Positions 37,797 through 45,193 of a stretch of DNA of 64,000 bases are shown in pieces. The position numbers and the translations under genes were made by a program. Origin of the DNA: Prauserella salsuginis (GTDB taxonomy: Bacteria > Actinomycetota > Actinomycetes > Mycobacteriales > Pseudonocardiaceae); assembly GCF_024648885.1 (NCBI RefSeq), contig NZ_JANBBF010000016.1:62001-126000 (forward strand), given 5' to 3'. The notes under the pieces were generated by a model. The model did not search any database. It saw nothing but the letters and a program-made list of their open reading frames with translations, and was not told where the DNA came from. Within the stretch, counting starts at the first letter, position 1, and the number at the start of each line of letters is the position of its first letter.

Positions 37797-38587
37797 GTGT
37801 GGAACTGGCCGGCGCAGGCGTCGTGATCACCGGCGCTGGCCGGGGCATCGGTGCCGCCCTCGCGCGGACCTTCGCCGCCGAGGGGGCTCGCCTCGTGCTG
37901 GCCGACAGGGACGGTGCGGCCGTCGAATCGGTCGCTCACGACCTCGGGGCGGTGGCCGTCGCGGGCGACGCCGCGAGTGAGGACGGCGTCCGCGCCCTCG
38001 TCGCGCGTGCCCGCGAGGAGCTGGGCGAGGTCGATCTGTACTGCGCGAACGCAGGCGTCGCCGAACACGGCGGGCCCGAGGCGCCGGAAGAGGCGTGGGC
38101 CCGTTCGTGGGAGGTCAACGTGATGGCGCACGTGCGGGCAGCCAGAGAGCTGGTGCCGCACTGGCTCGAGCGCGGCAGCGGCCACCTGCTCGTCACGGCC
38201 TCGGCTGCGGGGCTGCTCACGAACCTCGGGTCAGCGCCGTACTCGGTCACCAAACACGGTGCGGTCGCCTTCGCGGAATGGCTCGTGGCCACCTACCGGC
38301 ACCGGGGCATCGGGGCACAGGTCGTGTGCCCGCAAGGGGTGCGGACGGCGCTGTTGGAGGACGCTGGTGCGGCGGGGCAGGCACTGCTCGGCGCCGACGC
38401 CGTCGAGCCCGAGGACGTCGCGGCGGCCGTCATGGCGGGGCTGCGGGACGGGCGGTTCCTGATCCTGCCGCATCCCGAGGTCGCCGAGTACTACGCCAGA
38501 CGTGCCACCGACACCGACCGCTGGCTCGGTGGGATGAACAAGCTGCAACGGCGGATCGAGGACGCGGTCGGCGGCACGGCGCCGTGA
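37793..38587 (+). CDS. SDR-family oxidoreductase
   Basis: 264-aa short-chain dehydrogenase with TGAGRGIG, NAGV (CANAGVAEHG), catalytic Ser in TASAAG and YSVTK. The C-terminal part is longer than in FabG (HPEVAEYYARRATDTDRWLGGMNKLQRR), a tail seen in SDRs of lipid and steroid breakdown. GTG start overlaps the preceding SDR by 4 bp. A strong hairpin follows, so this ends the operon. Confidence 0.92.
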   Translation: MSVELAGAGVVITGAGRGIGAALARTFAAEGARLVLADRDGAAVESVAHDLGAVAVAGDAASEDGVRALVARAREELGEVDLYCANAGVAEHGGPEAPEEAWARSWEVNVMAHVRAARELVPHWLERGSGHLLVTASAAGLLTNLGSAPYSVTKHGAVAFAEWLVATYRHRGIGAQVVCPQGVRTALLEDAGAAGQALLGADAVEPEDVAAAVMAGLRDGRFLILPHPEVAEYYARRATDTDRWLGGMNKLQRRIEDAVGGTAP

Positions 38588-38667
38588 CCGGATCCGTGGT
38601 GCGAGCCGCGGCCGCACGTCCGGCACCGGCGGCGTTCCCGCCGGCCGGTTCGCTCGGGTAGCGGGTC

Positions 38668-38717
38668 GTGGGCGGTTGGCAGCGGGGCCGGGGAGCGGTC
38701 CCGCTGCCACCGCCCAC
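38668..38717. terminator. Long hairpin terminator after the SDR pair
   Basis: GTGGGCGGTTGGCAGCGGG (38668-38686) pairs with CCCGCTGCCACCGCCCAC (38700-38717), an 18-bp stem with one bulged T and a 13-nt loop. It separates the SDR operon from cutA, whose ATG is 20 bp downstream. Confidence 0.85.
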
Positions 38718-38737
38718 GGCGTCCTAGGGTGGGCGCC

Positions 38738-39058
38738 ATGACTCGTGAACACGTCGTCGTCGTGACCACCACCGACTCCGAGGAGGCAGCCAGGGGACTG
38801 GCCGCCGCGGCCGTCGAGGCGCGGCTCGGTGCCTGCGCGCAGGTTGTCGGCCCCATCACCAGCGTGTACCGCTGGGAGGGCGCCATCGAGACCGACGCGG
38901 AGTGGCGTGTCGAGGTCAAGACGGCGGGGGACCGGGCGGAGAGTCTCGTGGCGCTGCTGACCGAGCGGCACACCTACGACGTGCCCGAGGTGATCGTCAC
39001 GCCCGTCGTGGGCGGCCACGCGGACTATCTGTCCTGGTTGGTCGAGGAAACCCGCTGA
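38738..39058 (+). CDS. cutA: CutA divalent-cation tolerance protein
   Basis: 106-aa CutA1 protein, a PII-like trimeric fold: VVVVTTTDSEEAARGLAAAAVEARLGACAQVV, ITSVYRWEGAIE and EVIVTPVVGGHADYLSWLVEET are all family signatures. Linked to copper and other metal tolerance in some bacteria; the molecular role is not settled. It is flanked by hairpins on both sides and so appears monocistronic. Confidence 0.93.
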   Translation: MTREHVVVVTTTDSEEAARGLAAAAVEARLGACAQVVGPITSVYRWEGAIETDAEWRVEVKTAGDRAESLVALLTERHTYDVPEVIVTPVVGGHADYLSWLVEETR

Positions 39059-39070
39059 CGCCCCGGACGA

Positions 39071-39111
39071 GCGGGTGGAGACGCCCCACCTCCCGGAGCG
39101 TCTCCACCCGC
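39071..39111. terminator. Bidirectional hairpin terminator between cutA and the acyl-CoA dehydrogenase operon
   Basis: Perfect 14-bp stem: GCGGGTGGAGACGC (39071-39084) and GCGTCTCCACCCGC (39098-39111), loop 13 nt. It lies between two convergent genes, 12 bp after cutA and 14 bp after the minus-strand operon stop. Confidence 0.85.
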
Positions 39112-39125
39112 GGCGGCAAACCGGA

Positions 39126-40244
39126 TCAGCCGGGCAGGTCCACGAGATCGCCCAGTGCTGCCCGGTGTCTGCCCGGGGCTCCGAAGGCGACCTGACTCGC
39201 CTTGGCCCGCTTGAGGTACAGGTGGGCCGGGTGCTCCCACGTCATACCGATCCCGCCGTGCAACTGGATGCACTCCTCGGCGGCATGGACGGCCGTCTCG
39301 GCGCAGTAGGACTGGGCCATCGCCACCGCGACGGGTGCGTCGGCGTCCCCGCGGGCCAGGGTGTCGGCGGCGTAGCGCGCGGCCGCCCGCGCGCCGACGA
39401 GTTCGAGCCACAGGTCGGCCAGCCGGTGTTTGAGAGCCTGGAACGAGCCCACCGGCCTGCCGAACTGGTACCGGCCTTTCAGGTACTCCACGGTCTCGTC
39501 GAGGCACCACTGGGCGAGGCCGAGCTGTTCCGATGCGAGCAGTCCGGCACCGGTGCTCAGTGCTCCGGTCACCGCGCCGGGCGCGCGGTCCGATCCCGCC
39601 AGTCGGGTCGCAGCGGCACCCCCGAACGTGACGTCGGCGATCGGGCGCGTCAAGTCGAACGACACCGGAGCCGAGACCTCGGCGGCAGTGGCCTCGACCG
39701 CGTACAGGCCGGGACCGTCCGGCCCGGTCGCCGGGACGACGAACACGTCCGCGGCCGCGCCGTCGGCGACGGATCGGACGGTGCCGCTGAGCGTGCCGTC
39801 GGCGGCGGCCGTGACGGCGGTGGGGAATTCGGCGTCGGCCATCGTCGACAGCGGTACTGCGAGTGCGCCGGTCGACGTGCCAGAGGCGAGCTTGCGCACC
39901 AGGTCCGCGACCTCGGCGGACGCCGTGTCACAGGCCAGCAGCGCCGACGTGGCGAGTACGGCGCTGCCGAGGAACGGCACCGGCGCCACCGACCGGCCGA
40001 GCTCCTCCAGCACGAGTGCCACCTCGCGCGTCGACGCGCCCTGCCCGCCGAGCTCCTCCGGTACCGCGAGCCCCGCGGCGCCGAGCTCCCTGGCGAGGGT
40101 GTGCCACAGCTCCAGGTCGTACGGCTCGTCGCTCTCCACCCTGGCGAGCAGCGAGGCGGGCTCGCAGCGATCGTTGAGCAGGTCGCGCACGCTAGCACGC
40201 AGATCGGTCTCGACGTCCGAGTAGAGCAGGTCCGCAGTGGTCAT
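39126..40244 (-). CDS. Acyl-CoA dehydrogenase, small/non-catalytic-type subunit
   Basis: 372-aa acyl-CoA dehydrogenase homologue. It has RYQFGRPVGSFQALKHRLAD and CIQLHGGIGMTWEHPAHLYLKRA, but no catalytic Glu near the C-terminus, and a degenerate central FAD region. In actinobacterial cholesterol and lipid catabolism such proteins pair with a catalytic FadE as an alpha2beta2 enzyme. The ATGA overlap with the catalytic dehydrogenase immediately upstream supports a heteromer here. Confidence 0.88.
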   Translation of the reverse strand: MTTADLLYSDVETDLRASVRDLLNDRCEPASLLARVESDEPYDLELWHTLARELGAAGLAVPEELGGQGASTREVALVLEELGRSVAPVPFLGSAVLATSALLACDTASAEVADLVRKLASGTSTGALAVPLSTMADAEFPTAVTAAADGTLSGTVRSVADGAAADVFVVPATGPDGPGLYAVEATAAEVSAPVSFDLTRPIADVTFGGAAATRLAGSDRAPGAVTGALSTGAGLLASEQLGLAQWCLDETVEYLKGRYQFGRPVGSFQALKHRLADLWLELVGARAAARYAADTLARGDADAPVAVAMAQSYCAETAVHAAEECIQLHGGIGMTWEHPAHLYLKRAKASQVAFGAPGRHRAALGDLVDLPG

Positions 40245-41440
40245 CGAGGCAGGTCCTTCCAGGCGACATCCTTGTCGGTGCGCGGTTCCGAGGGCAGGCC
40301 CAGCACCCGCTCGGCGATGATGTTGCGCAGCACCTCGGAGGTGCCGCCCTCGATCGAATTGCCCTTGCTGCGCAGATATCGGTAGCCCGCGTCGCGGCCG
40401 GTGAAGTCGACGAGCTCGGGCCTGCGCATGGACCACTCGTCGTAGCGCAACGCGTCCTCATCGAGGATCTCCAGTTCCAGCGCGGCGAGTTGCTGTGCCA
40501 CGGTCGCGAACGCCAGCTTCATGCCGGAGCCCTCCGGCCCGGGCTGGCCGACGGCGAGCTGCTGCCGCAGCCTGCTGCCGGCGAGCCGGAACGCCTCCGC
40601 CTCGGCCCACAGCTTCACGAGGCGGTCGCGCAGTTCCGGGGTGCGCAGCTCGGGCCGGTCGCGCCAGGTCTCGGCGACCTTGCCGACCATGCCGCCCTCC
40701 CGCGGCTGGGCGTTGCCGCCGATCGCGACGCGTTCGTTCATCAGCGTGGTCTGCGCGACCTGCCAGCCCGCGCCGACCTCGCCGAGACGCTGCGCGTCCG
40801 GGATGCGCGCGTCGGTCAGGAACACCTCGTTGAACTCGGCCTCGCCGGTGATCTGCCGCAGCGGCCGCACCTCGACGCCCGGCTGGGTCATGTCCAGCAC
40901 GAAGTACGTCATACCCCGGTGCTTCGGCACGTCCGGATCGGTGCGGGTGACGAGAATGGCCCACTGTGCCGTGTGCGCACTCGAGGTCCACACCTTCTGC
41001 CCGTTGACGATCCACCCGTCCTCGTCCCGCACCGCGCGAGTGGCGAGCGCGGCCAGATCGGAACCCGCCCCCGGTTCGGAGAACAGCTGGCACCACACCT
41101 CCTCGCCGGTCCACAGCGGACGGAGCAGCCGCTGCTTCAGTTCCTCGCTGCCGAACTTGAGGATGGTCGGTGCGGCCATGCCGAGGCCGATGCCGATGCG
41201 GCGCGGATTGTTGTCCGGCGCACCGGCGGCGGCGAACTCGGCGTCCACGACCGACTGCAGTTCCCGAGGGGCGTCCAGCCCACCGAGGCCGACGGGGAAG
41301 TGCACCCACGCCAGTCCGGCGTCGAACCGCGCCCGCAGGAATGCGAGCCGATCGGTGGTGGCGGGATCGTGCGCGGCCAGCACGTCGGCGACGCGGGCGC
41401 GCAGGGCCTCGGCGTCGAAGCTCTTCTCGGAGGTCGTCAT
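40241..41440 (-). CDS. Acyl-CoA dehydrogenase, catalytic subunit type
   Basis: 399-aa acyl-CoA dehydrogenase with complete motifs: CQLFSEPGAGSDLA, VWTSSAHTAQW, and a C-terminal catalytic Glu in SIEGGTSEVLRNIIAERVLGLP. It resembles the large catalytic partner of heteromeric FadE pairs. Start and stop both overlap neighbours as ATGA, placing it between an ACAD10/11-like enzyme and its presumed small subunit. Confidence 0.92.
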   Translation of the reverse strand: MTTSEKSFDAEALRARVADVLAAHDPATTDRLAFLRARFDAGLAWVHFPVGLGGLDAPRELQSVVDAEFAAAGAPDNNPRRIGIGLGMAAPTILKFGSEELKQRLLRPLWTGEEVWCQLFSEPGAGSDLAALATRAVRDEDGWIVNGQKVWTSSAHTAQWAILVTRTDPDVPKHRGMTYFVLDMTQPGVEVRPLRQITGEAEFNEVFLTDARIPDAQRLGEVGAGWQVAQTTLMNERVAIGGNAQPREGGMVGKVAETWRDRPELRTPELRDRLVKLWAEAEAFRLAGSRLRQQLAVGQPGPEGSGMKLAFATVAQQLAALELEILDEDALRYDEWSMRRPELVDFTGRDAGYRYLRSKGNSIEGGTSEVLRNIIAERVLGLPSEPRTDKDVAWKDLPR

Positions 41441-42648
41441 GACTGGTACCTCTTCAGTTCTCGGCGGGCGAGGGAGCGCTTGTGGACTTCGTCGGGGCCG
41501 TCGGCCAGACGCAGCGTGCGTGCCGAGGCCCACAGTGCCGCCAGCGGAAAGTCCTGGCTCACGCCGCCGGCACCGTGGAGCTGGATCGCCTTGTCCAGAA
41601 TGGACTCGACGGCCTGCGGGGTAGCGATCTTGATGGCCTGGATCTCCGTGTGGGCGCCCTTGTTGCCCGCGGTGTCCATGAGCCACGCCGTCTTCAGTAC
41701 CAGCAACCGCAACGATTCGATGGTCACGCGGGACTCGGCGATCCACTCGTGCACGACCCCCTGCTTGGCCAGCGGAGTGCCGAACGCCTCCCGGCTGACG
41801 GCGCGGGTGCACATCAGCTCGAGCGCCCGCTCGGCCATGCCCAGCAGCCGCATGCAGTGGTGGATGCGGCCCGGCCCCAGCCGGGCCTGCGCGATGGCGA
41901 AACCACCGCCCTCCTCGCCGATGAGGTTCTCGGCGGGAACGCGCACGTCGTCGAAGACGACCTCGGCGTGTCCGCCCCCGGAGCTGTCGTCGTAGCCGAA
42001 CACCTGCATGCCGCGCTTGACGTGCAGCCCCGGCGTGTCACGGGGCACCAGGACCATGCTCTGCTGCCGGTGTGGTTCGGCGTCGGGGTCGGTCTTGCCC
42101 ATCACGATGAAGATGCGGCAGTTCGGGTTCATGGCTCCGGAGATGAACCATTTCCGTCCGTTGAGGACGTAGGTGTCGCCGTCCCGCTCGATACGGGTCG
42201 AGATGTTGCGGGCGTCGGACGAGGCGACCTCCGGCTCGGTCATCGCGAAGGCCGAGCGGATGGCCCCGTCCAGCAGCGGTTCCAGCCATGCGCGCTGTTG
42301 CTCGGCGGAACCGAACATGTGCAGCACTTCCATGTTGCCCGTGTCCGGCGCCGCACAGTTCAATGCGGCCGGCGCCAGTTCGGGACTGCGACCGGTGATC
42401 TCCGCGAGCGGCGCGTACTGCAGATTGGTCAGCCCGCCGCCGTCGGGACCGGGGAGGAAGAAGTTCCACAGCCCGCGCTTGCGCGCCTCGGCCTTGAGTT
42501 CCTCGACGACGGGCGGAACCGACCACGGGTCGCTGCGCTCGGCGAGCTGCTCGTGCAACACCGGCTCGGCCGGGTACACGTGGGAGTCCATGAACTCGCG
42601 GAGTCGCCCCGCGAACTCCTCCGTGGTGCTGTCGAGGGCGAAATCCAT
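41437..42648 (-). CDS. ACAD10/11-like acyl-CoA dehydrogenase
   Basis: 403-aa member of the ACAD10/11 branch, marked by RLADGPDEVHKRSLAR at the C-terminus, where Asp stands at the usual catalytic Glu position, and by AFAMTEPEVASSDARN. In animals the same domain is fused to a kinase domain, and the pair converts 4-hydroxyacyl-CoA through a 4-phospho intermediate to enoyl-CoA. Here the kinase-like gene is directly upstream with a TGATG overlap, a split version of the same arrangement. Confidence 0.9.
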   Translation of the reverse strand: MDFALDSTTEEFAGRLREFMDSHVYPAEPVLHEQLAERSDPWSVPPVVEELKAEARKRGLWNFFLPGPDGGGLTNLQYAPLAEITGRSPELAPAALNCAAPDTGNMEVLHMFGSAEQQRAWLEPLLDGAIRSAFAMTEPEVASSDARNISTRIERDGDTYVLNGRKWFISGAMNPNCRIFIVMGKTDPDAEPHRQQSMVLVPRDTPGLHVKRGMQVFGYDDSSGGGHAEVVFDDVRVPAENLIGEEGGGFAIAQARLGPGRIHHCMRLLGMAERALELMCTRAVSREAFGTPLAKQGVVHEWIAESRVTIESLRLLVLKTAWLMDTAGNKGAHTEIQAIKIATPQAVESILDKAIQLHGAGGVSQDFPLAALWASARTLRLADGPDEVHKRSLARRELKRYQS

Positions 42649-43670
42649 CAGTTCTCCTTCAGTGCGGAGTTGCCGAGCGCGACGAGCGGGGCGACGCCCG
42701 CCCCGATGCGGTCGAACCCTTCACCGACCGTCTGCCCGTGGCTGTAGCGGTAGTAGATGCCCTCGAGAATCACGGCGAGCTTGAACAGTGCGAATCCGAG
42801 GTACCAGCCGAGTGCGGACACGTCGCGCCCGGAGGCGCGGGCGTAGGCGTCGGCGAGCTCGTCCGGCGACGGGTGTCCCGGCGCGGCGCCGACGTCGCTG
42901 ACGGTGTCCAGGTCCAGGGTGTGCAGTTGCGAGTACGCCAGGAGTAGCGCCAGATCGGTGAGCGGGTCACCGAGCGTCGACATCTCCCAGTCGAGGACCG
43001 CGTTGATGCGGTCGTCGGCGCCGACGAGCACGTTGTCCAGGCGGTAGTCGCCGTGCAGGATCGACGGTGCGGGCGAGACGGGGATGCGCGCCGCGAGCCG
43101 TTCGTGGAGTTCGTCGATACCGGGCACATCACGACTGCGGGACGCGGCGAGCTGCTTCGACCAGCGCCGGAGCTGGCGTTCCAGGAACCCGTCCGGTTTG
43201 CCGAAATCGCCGAGCCCGACCTCGTGCGGATCGACGGCGTGCAGGTCCACCAGGGTGCGGACCAACCGGTCCACGATCGCCCTCGTCCGTTCCTCACCCC
43301 GCGGCCGCAGCTGTTCCGCGGTGCGCAGGGGAGAGCCGTCGACGAAGTCCATGACGTAGAACTGCGCGCCGAGCACGTCGTCGTCGGTGCACAACGTGCG
43401 GGCGCGGGGGACCGGCACGGCGGTCCCGCTCAGCCCGCTGATGACGCGGTACTCCCGTCCCATGTCGTGCGCCGTCGGCAGGACGTGACCCAGCGGAGGA
43501 CGCCGGAGCACCAACCGGCGGGCGCCGTCGTCGAGAATGTAGGTGAGATTCGACCGGCCGCCCTCGATCAGCCGTGCCGTCAGTGGACCGGTGACGGCAC
43601 CGGGCAGCTCCCGGTCCAGATAGGTGCGCAGCCGCGCCAGGTCCACGCCGGGGGGATCTGCGTCGCTCAT
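42648..43670 (-). CDS. APH-fold kinase, partner of the ACAD10/11-like enzyme
   Basis: 340-aa phosphotransferase of the APH/choline-kinase fold. It has IEGGRSNLTYIL for nucleotide binding, the catalytic HGDYRLDNV motif (about residues 206-214) and the metal-binding DWEMSTLGDP. This branch is the one fused to ACAD in ACAD10/11 and is not an antibiotic kinase. It would phosphorylate the 4-hydroxyl of a 4-hydroxyacyl-CoA. A perfect hairpin lies just upstream of its start, so expression may be partly independent of the maoC gene. Confidence 0.88.
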   Translation of the reverse strand: MSDADPPGVDLARLRTYLDRELPGAVTGPLTARLIEGGRSNLTYILDDGARRLVLRRPPLGHVLPTAHDMGREYRVISGLSGTAVPVPRARTLCTDDDVLGAQFYVMDFVDGSPLRTAEQLRPRGEERTRAIVDRLVRTLVDLHAVDPHEVGLGDFGKPDGFLERQLRRWSKQLAASRSRDVPGIDELHERLAARIPVSPAPSILHGDYRLDNVLVGADDRINAVLDWEMSTLGDPLTDLALLLAYSQLHTLDLDTVSDVGAAPGHPSPDELADAYARASGRDVSALGWYLGFALFKLAVILEGIYYRYSHGQTVGEGFDRIGAGVAPLVALGNSALKEN

Positions 43671-43704
43671 CCGACCTCCTTGTCATGAGCGGTGCGGTGT
43701 CGGT

Positions 43705-43736
43705 CCGGGGGTGTCCGGCCCTCCGGACACCCCCGG
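43705..43736. terminator. Hairpin between the MaoC and kinase genes
   Basis: Perfect 14-bp inverted repeat, CCGGGGGTGTCCGG (43705-43718) and CCGGACACCCCCGG (43723-43736), with loop CCCT. It sits in the only real gap of an otherwise overlapping operon and could end or attenuate transcription between fabG-maoC and the kinase-dehydrogenase genes. Confidence 0.7.
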
Positions 43737-43740
43737 CGCA

Positions 43741-44226
43741 TCACGGCACCAGGACGGTGACCATCTCGGCGATACAGGCTGGTTTCGCTTCGCCGTCGAT
43801 CTCGATGGTCCACCGCACGATGGCTTGCGTGCCCTGTTTGGCGGGGGTGGCCTCGGCGAGCTCGGCGCTCGCCCTGATCCGCTGGCCGACCTTCACCGGC
43901 TGTGGGAAGCGCACCTTGTTGAGGCCGTAGTTGATGCCCATGCTCAGTCCGTCGACGCGGTAGATGTCCTTGGCGAGCCGGGGGACGAGCGAGAGCGTGA
44001 GGAACCCGTGGGCGATCGGCCCGCCAAACGGTCCCGTTGCGGCGCGCTCGGGGTCGACGTGGATCCACTGGTGGTCGAGCGTCGCGTCGGCGAACAGGTC
44101 GACCTGTTCCTGCGTGACGGTGTGCCACGTGCTGTGTCCGAGGTGCTCGCCGACGGCGGCGGTGAAACTGTCCAGGTCGTCGAAGACCCTGGCCGGTTCC
44201 GGCTCGGAGGACTCGGGTGTGCTCAT
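43741..44226 (-). CDS. MaoC-like (R)-specific enoyl-CoA hydratase
   Basis: 161-aa hotdog-fold hydratase 2. The catalytic block is FADATLDHQWIHVDPERA...PIAHGFLTLSL, with the Asp/His pair of the hydratase-2 motif, followed by RFPQPVKVGQRIRASAEL. It would hydrate a 2-enoyl-CoA. The start overlaps the fabG-like stop (ATGA), so both are made together, fitting hydration followed by oxidation. A terminator-like hairpin begins right after the stop. Confidence 0.9.
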   Translation of the reverse strand: MSTPESSEPEPARVFDDLDSFTAAVGEHLGHSTWHTVTQEQVDLFADATLDHQWIHVDPERAATGPFGGPIAHGFLTLSLVPRLAKDIYRVDGLSMGINYGLNKVRFPQPVKVGQRIRASAELAEATPAKQGTQAIVRWTIEIDGEAKPACIAEMVTVLVP

Positions 44227-45002
44227 GCCTTCGGCCCTCCCGCGACGTAGATCACCTGACCGGACACGAACCCGGCGCCGTCGCTGACGAGGAACGACAC
44301 GGTGTGGGCGATGTCCTCCGGCGCACCGACCCGGCGCACCGGGATCTCCTTCGCCGCGGCGGCCTTGAAGTCCTCGAAGCCCATGCCCAGCCGCTCGGCC
44401 GTCGCCGCGGTCATATCCGTCGCGATGAAGCCGGGTGCGATGGCGTTGGCGGTGACGCCGAACTTGCCGAGTTCGACGGCCAGTGTCTTGGTGAAGCCCT
44501 GCAGTCCGGCCTTCGCCGTCGAGTAGTTCGCCTGGCCGCGGTTGCCGAGCGCGGACGTGCTCGACAGGCTGACGATCCGGCCCCAGCCCTGGTCGGTCAT
44601 GTGTTTCTGCACCGCGCGGGACATCAGGAACGCGCCGCGCAGGTGCACGCCCATGACCGAGTCCCAGTCGGACTCGGACATCTTGAACAGCAGGTTGTCC
44701 CGCGTGATGCCGGCGTTGTTCACCAGCACGGTCGGCGGCCCGAGCGTGTCGGCCACCTCGGCGACGACCCGGTCCACCTCCTCCGCGTCGCTGATGTCGG
44801 CGGCCAGGCCGACCGCCTTGCCGCCCGCAGCGGTGATCGCGTCCGCGCCCGCCTTGGCGCCGGCTTCGTCGAGATCGATCAGGCCGACCGCGAAGCCGTC
44901 CTCGGCGAGCCGCCGGGCGACCGCGGCTCCGATACCGCGGCCCGCGCCGGTCACGACCGCGACACGGGACGGTGACTCCGGAACAGGTTTGTCCACCGAC
45001 AC
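44223..45002 (-). CDS. FabG-like SDR oxidoreductase
   Basis: 259-aa SDR: TGAGRGIG cofactor motif, NNAG (LVNNAGITRDNLLF), catalytic Ser in SLSSTSA, and YSTAK. The sequence ITRDNLLFKM is typical of 3-oxoacyl-ACP/CoA reductases, here likely working on CoA esters with the neighbouring MaoC hydratase. An ATG at 45017 is also in frame, but AGGAGG at 45009-45014 lies six bases before GTG 45002, which decides the start. A near-perfect TetR operator is 20 bp upstream of the GTG. Confidence 0.9.
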   Translation of the reverse strand: MSVDKPVPESPSRVAVVTGAGRGIGAAVARRLAEDGFAVGLIDLDEAGAKAGADAITAAGGKAVGLAADISDAEEVDRVVAEVADTLGPPTVLVNNAGITRDNLLFKMSESDWDSVMGVHLRGAFLMSRAVQKHMTDQGWGRIVSLSSTSALGNRGQANYSTAKAGLQGFTKTLAVELGKFGVTANAIAPGFIATDMTAATAERLGMGFEDFKAAAAKEIPVRRVGAPEDIAHTVSFLVSDGAGFVSGQVIYVAGGPKA

Positions 45003-45008
45003 GAAGGA

Positions 45009-45014
45009 CCTCCT
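45009..45014 (-). promoter_or_regulatory. Shine-Dalgarno that fixes the fabG-like start
   Basis: AGGAGG on the minus strand, six bases before GTG 45002 and directly behind the in-frame ATG 45017. A full-consensus site here makes the GTG the real start and the ATG part of the leader. Confidence 0.75.
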
Positions 45015-45021
45015 CATCGAG

Positions 45022-45035
45022 TAAGCGTGCGCTTA
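45022..45035. promoter_or_regulatory. TetR-type operator candidate (site 3)
   Basis: TAAGCGTGCGCTTA is a perfect 6+6 inverted repeat around TG, just upstream of the fabG-maoC-kinase-dehydrogenase operon. It shares its pattern with the site between the TetR gene (36341-36979) and the SDR pair. Confidence 0.75.
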
Positions 45036-45193
45036 GGAAGCTACCAGTCGGAAGGCCGGTGCGGGAGACCGACGGCAGCCGGAACCCACCGGTGGGGCGG
45101 AACAGTCGGGTGCGGGGCGGGGCGTCGACCCAGGTACGGACGCAGCCGACGCCGGGGGCGCGGTGCCTGTCCGGCGATGGCTTCTGCCGGAGA

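Noticed and set aside
42648-43670. Aminoglycoside phosphotransferase resistance gene
   Set aside because: The APH fold is shared, but the gene overlaps an ACAD10/11-like dehydrogenase, the context of the metabolic kinase branch.
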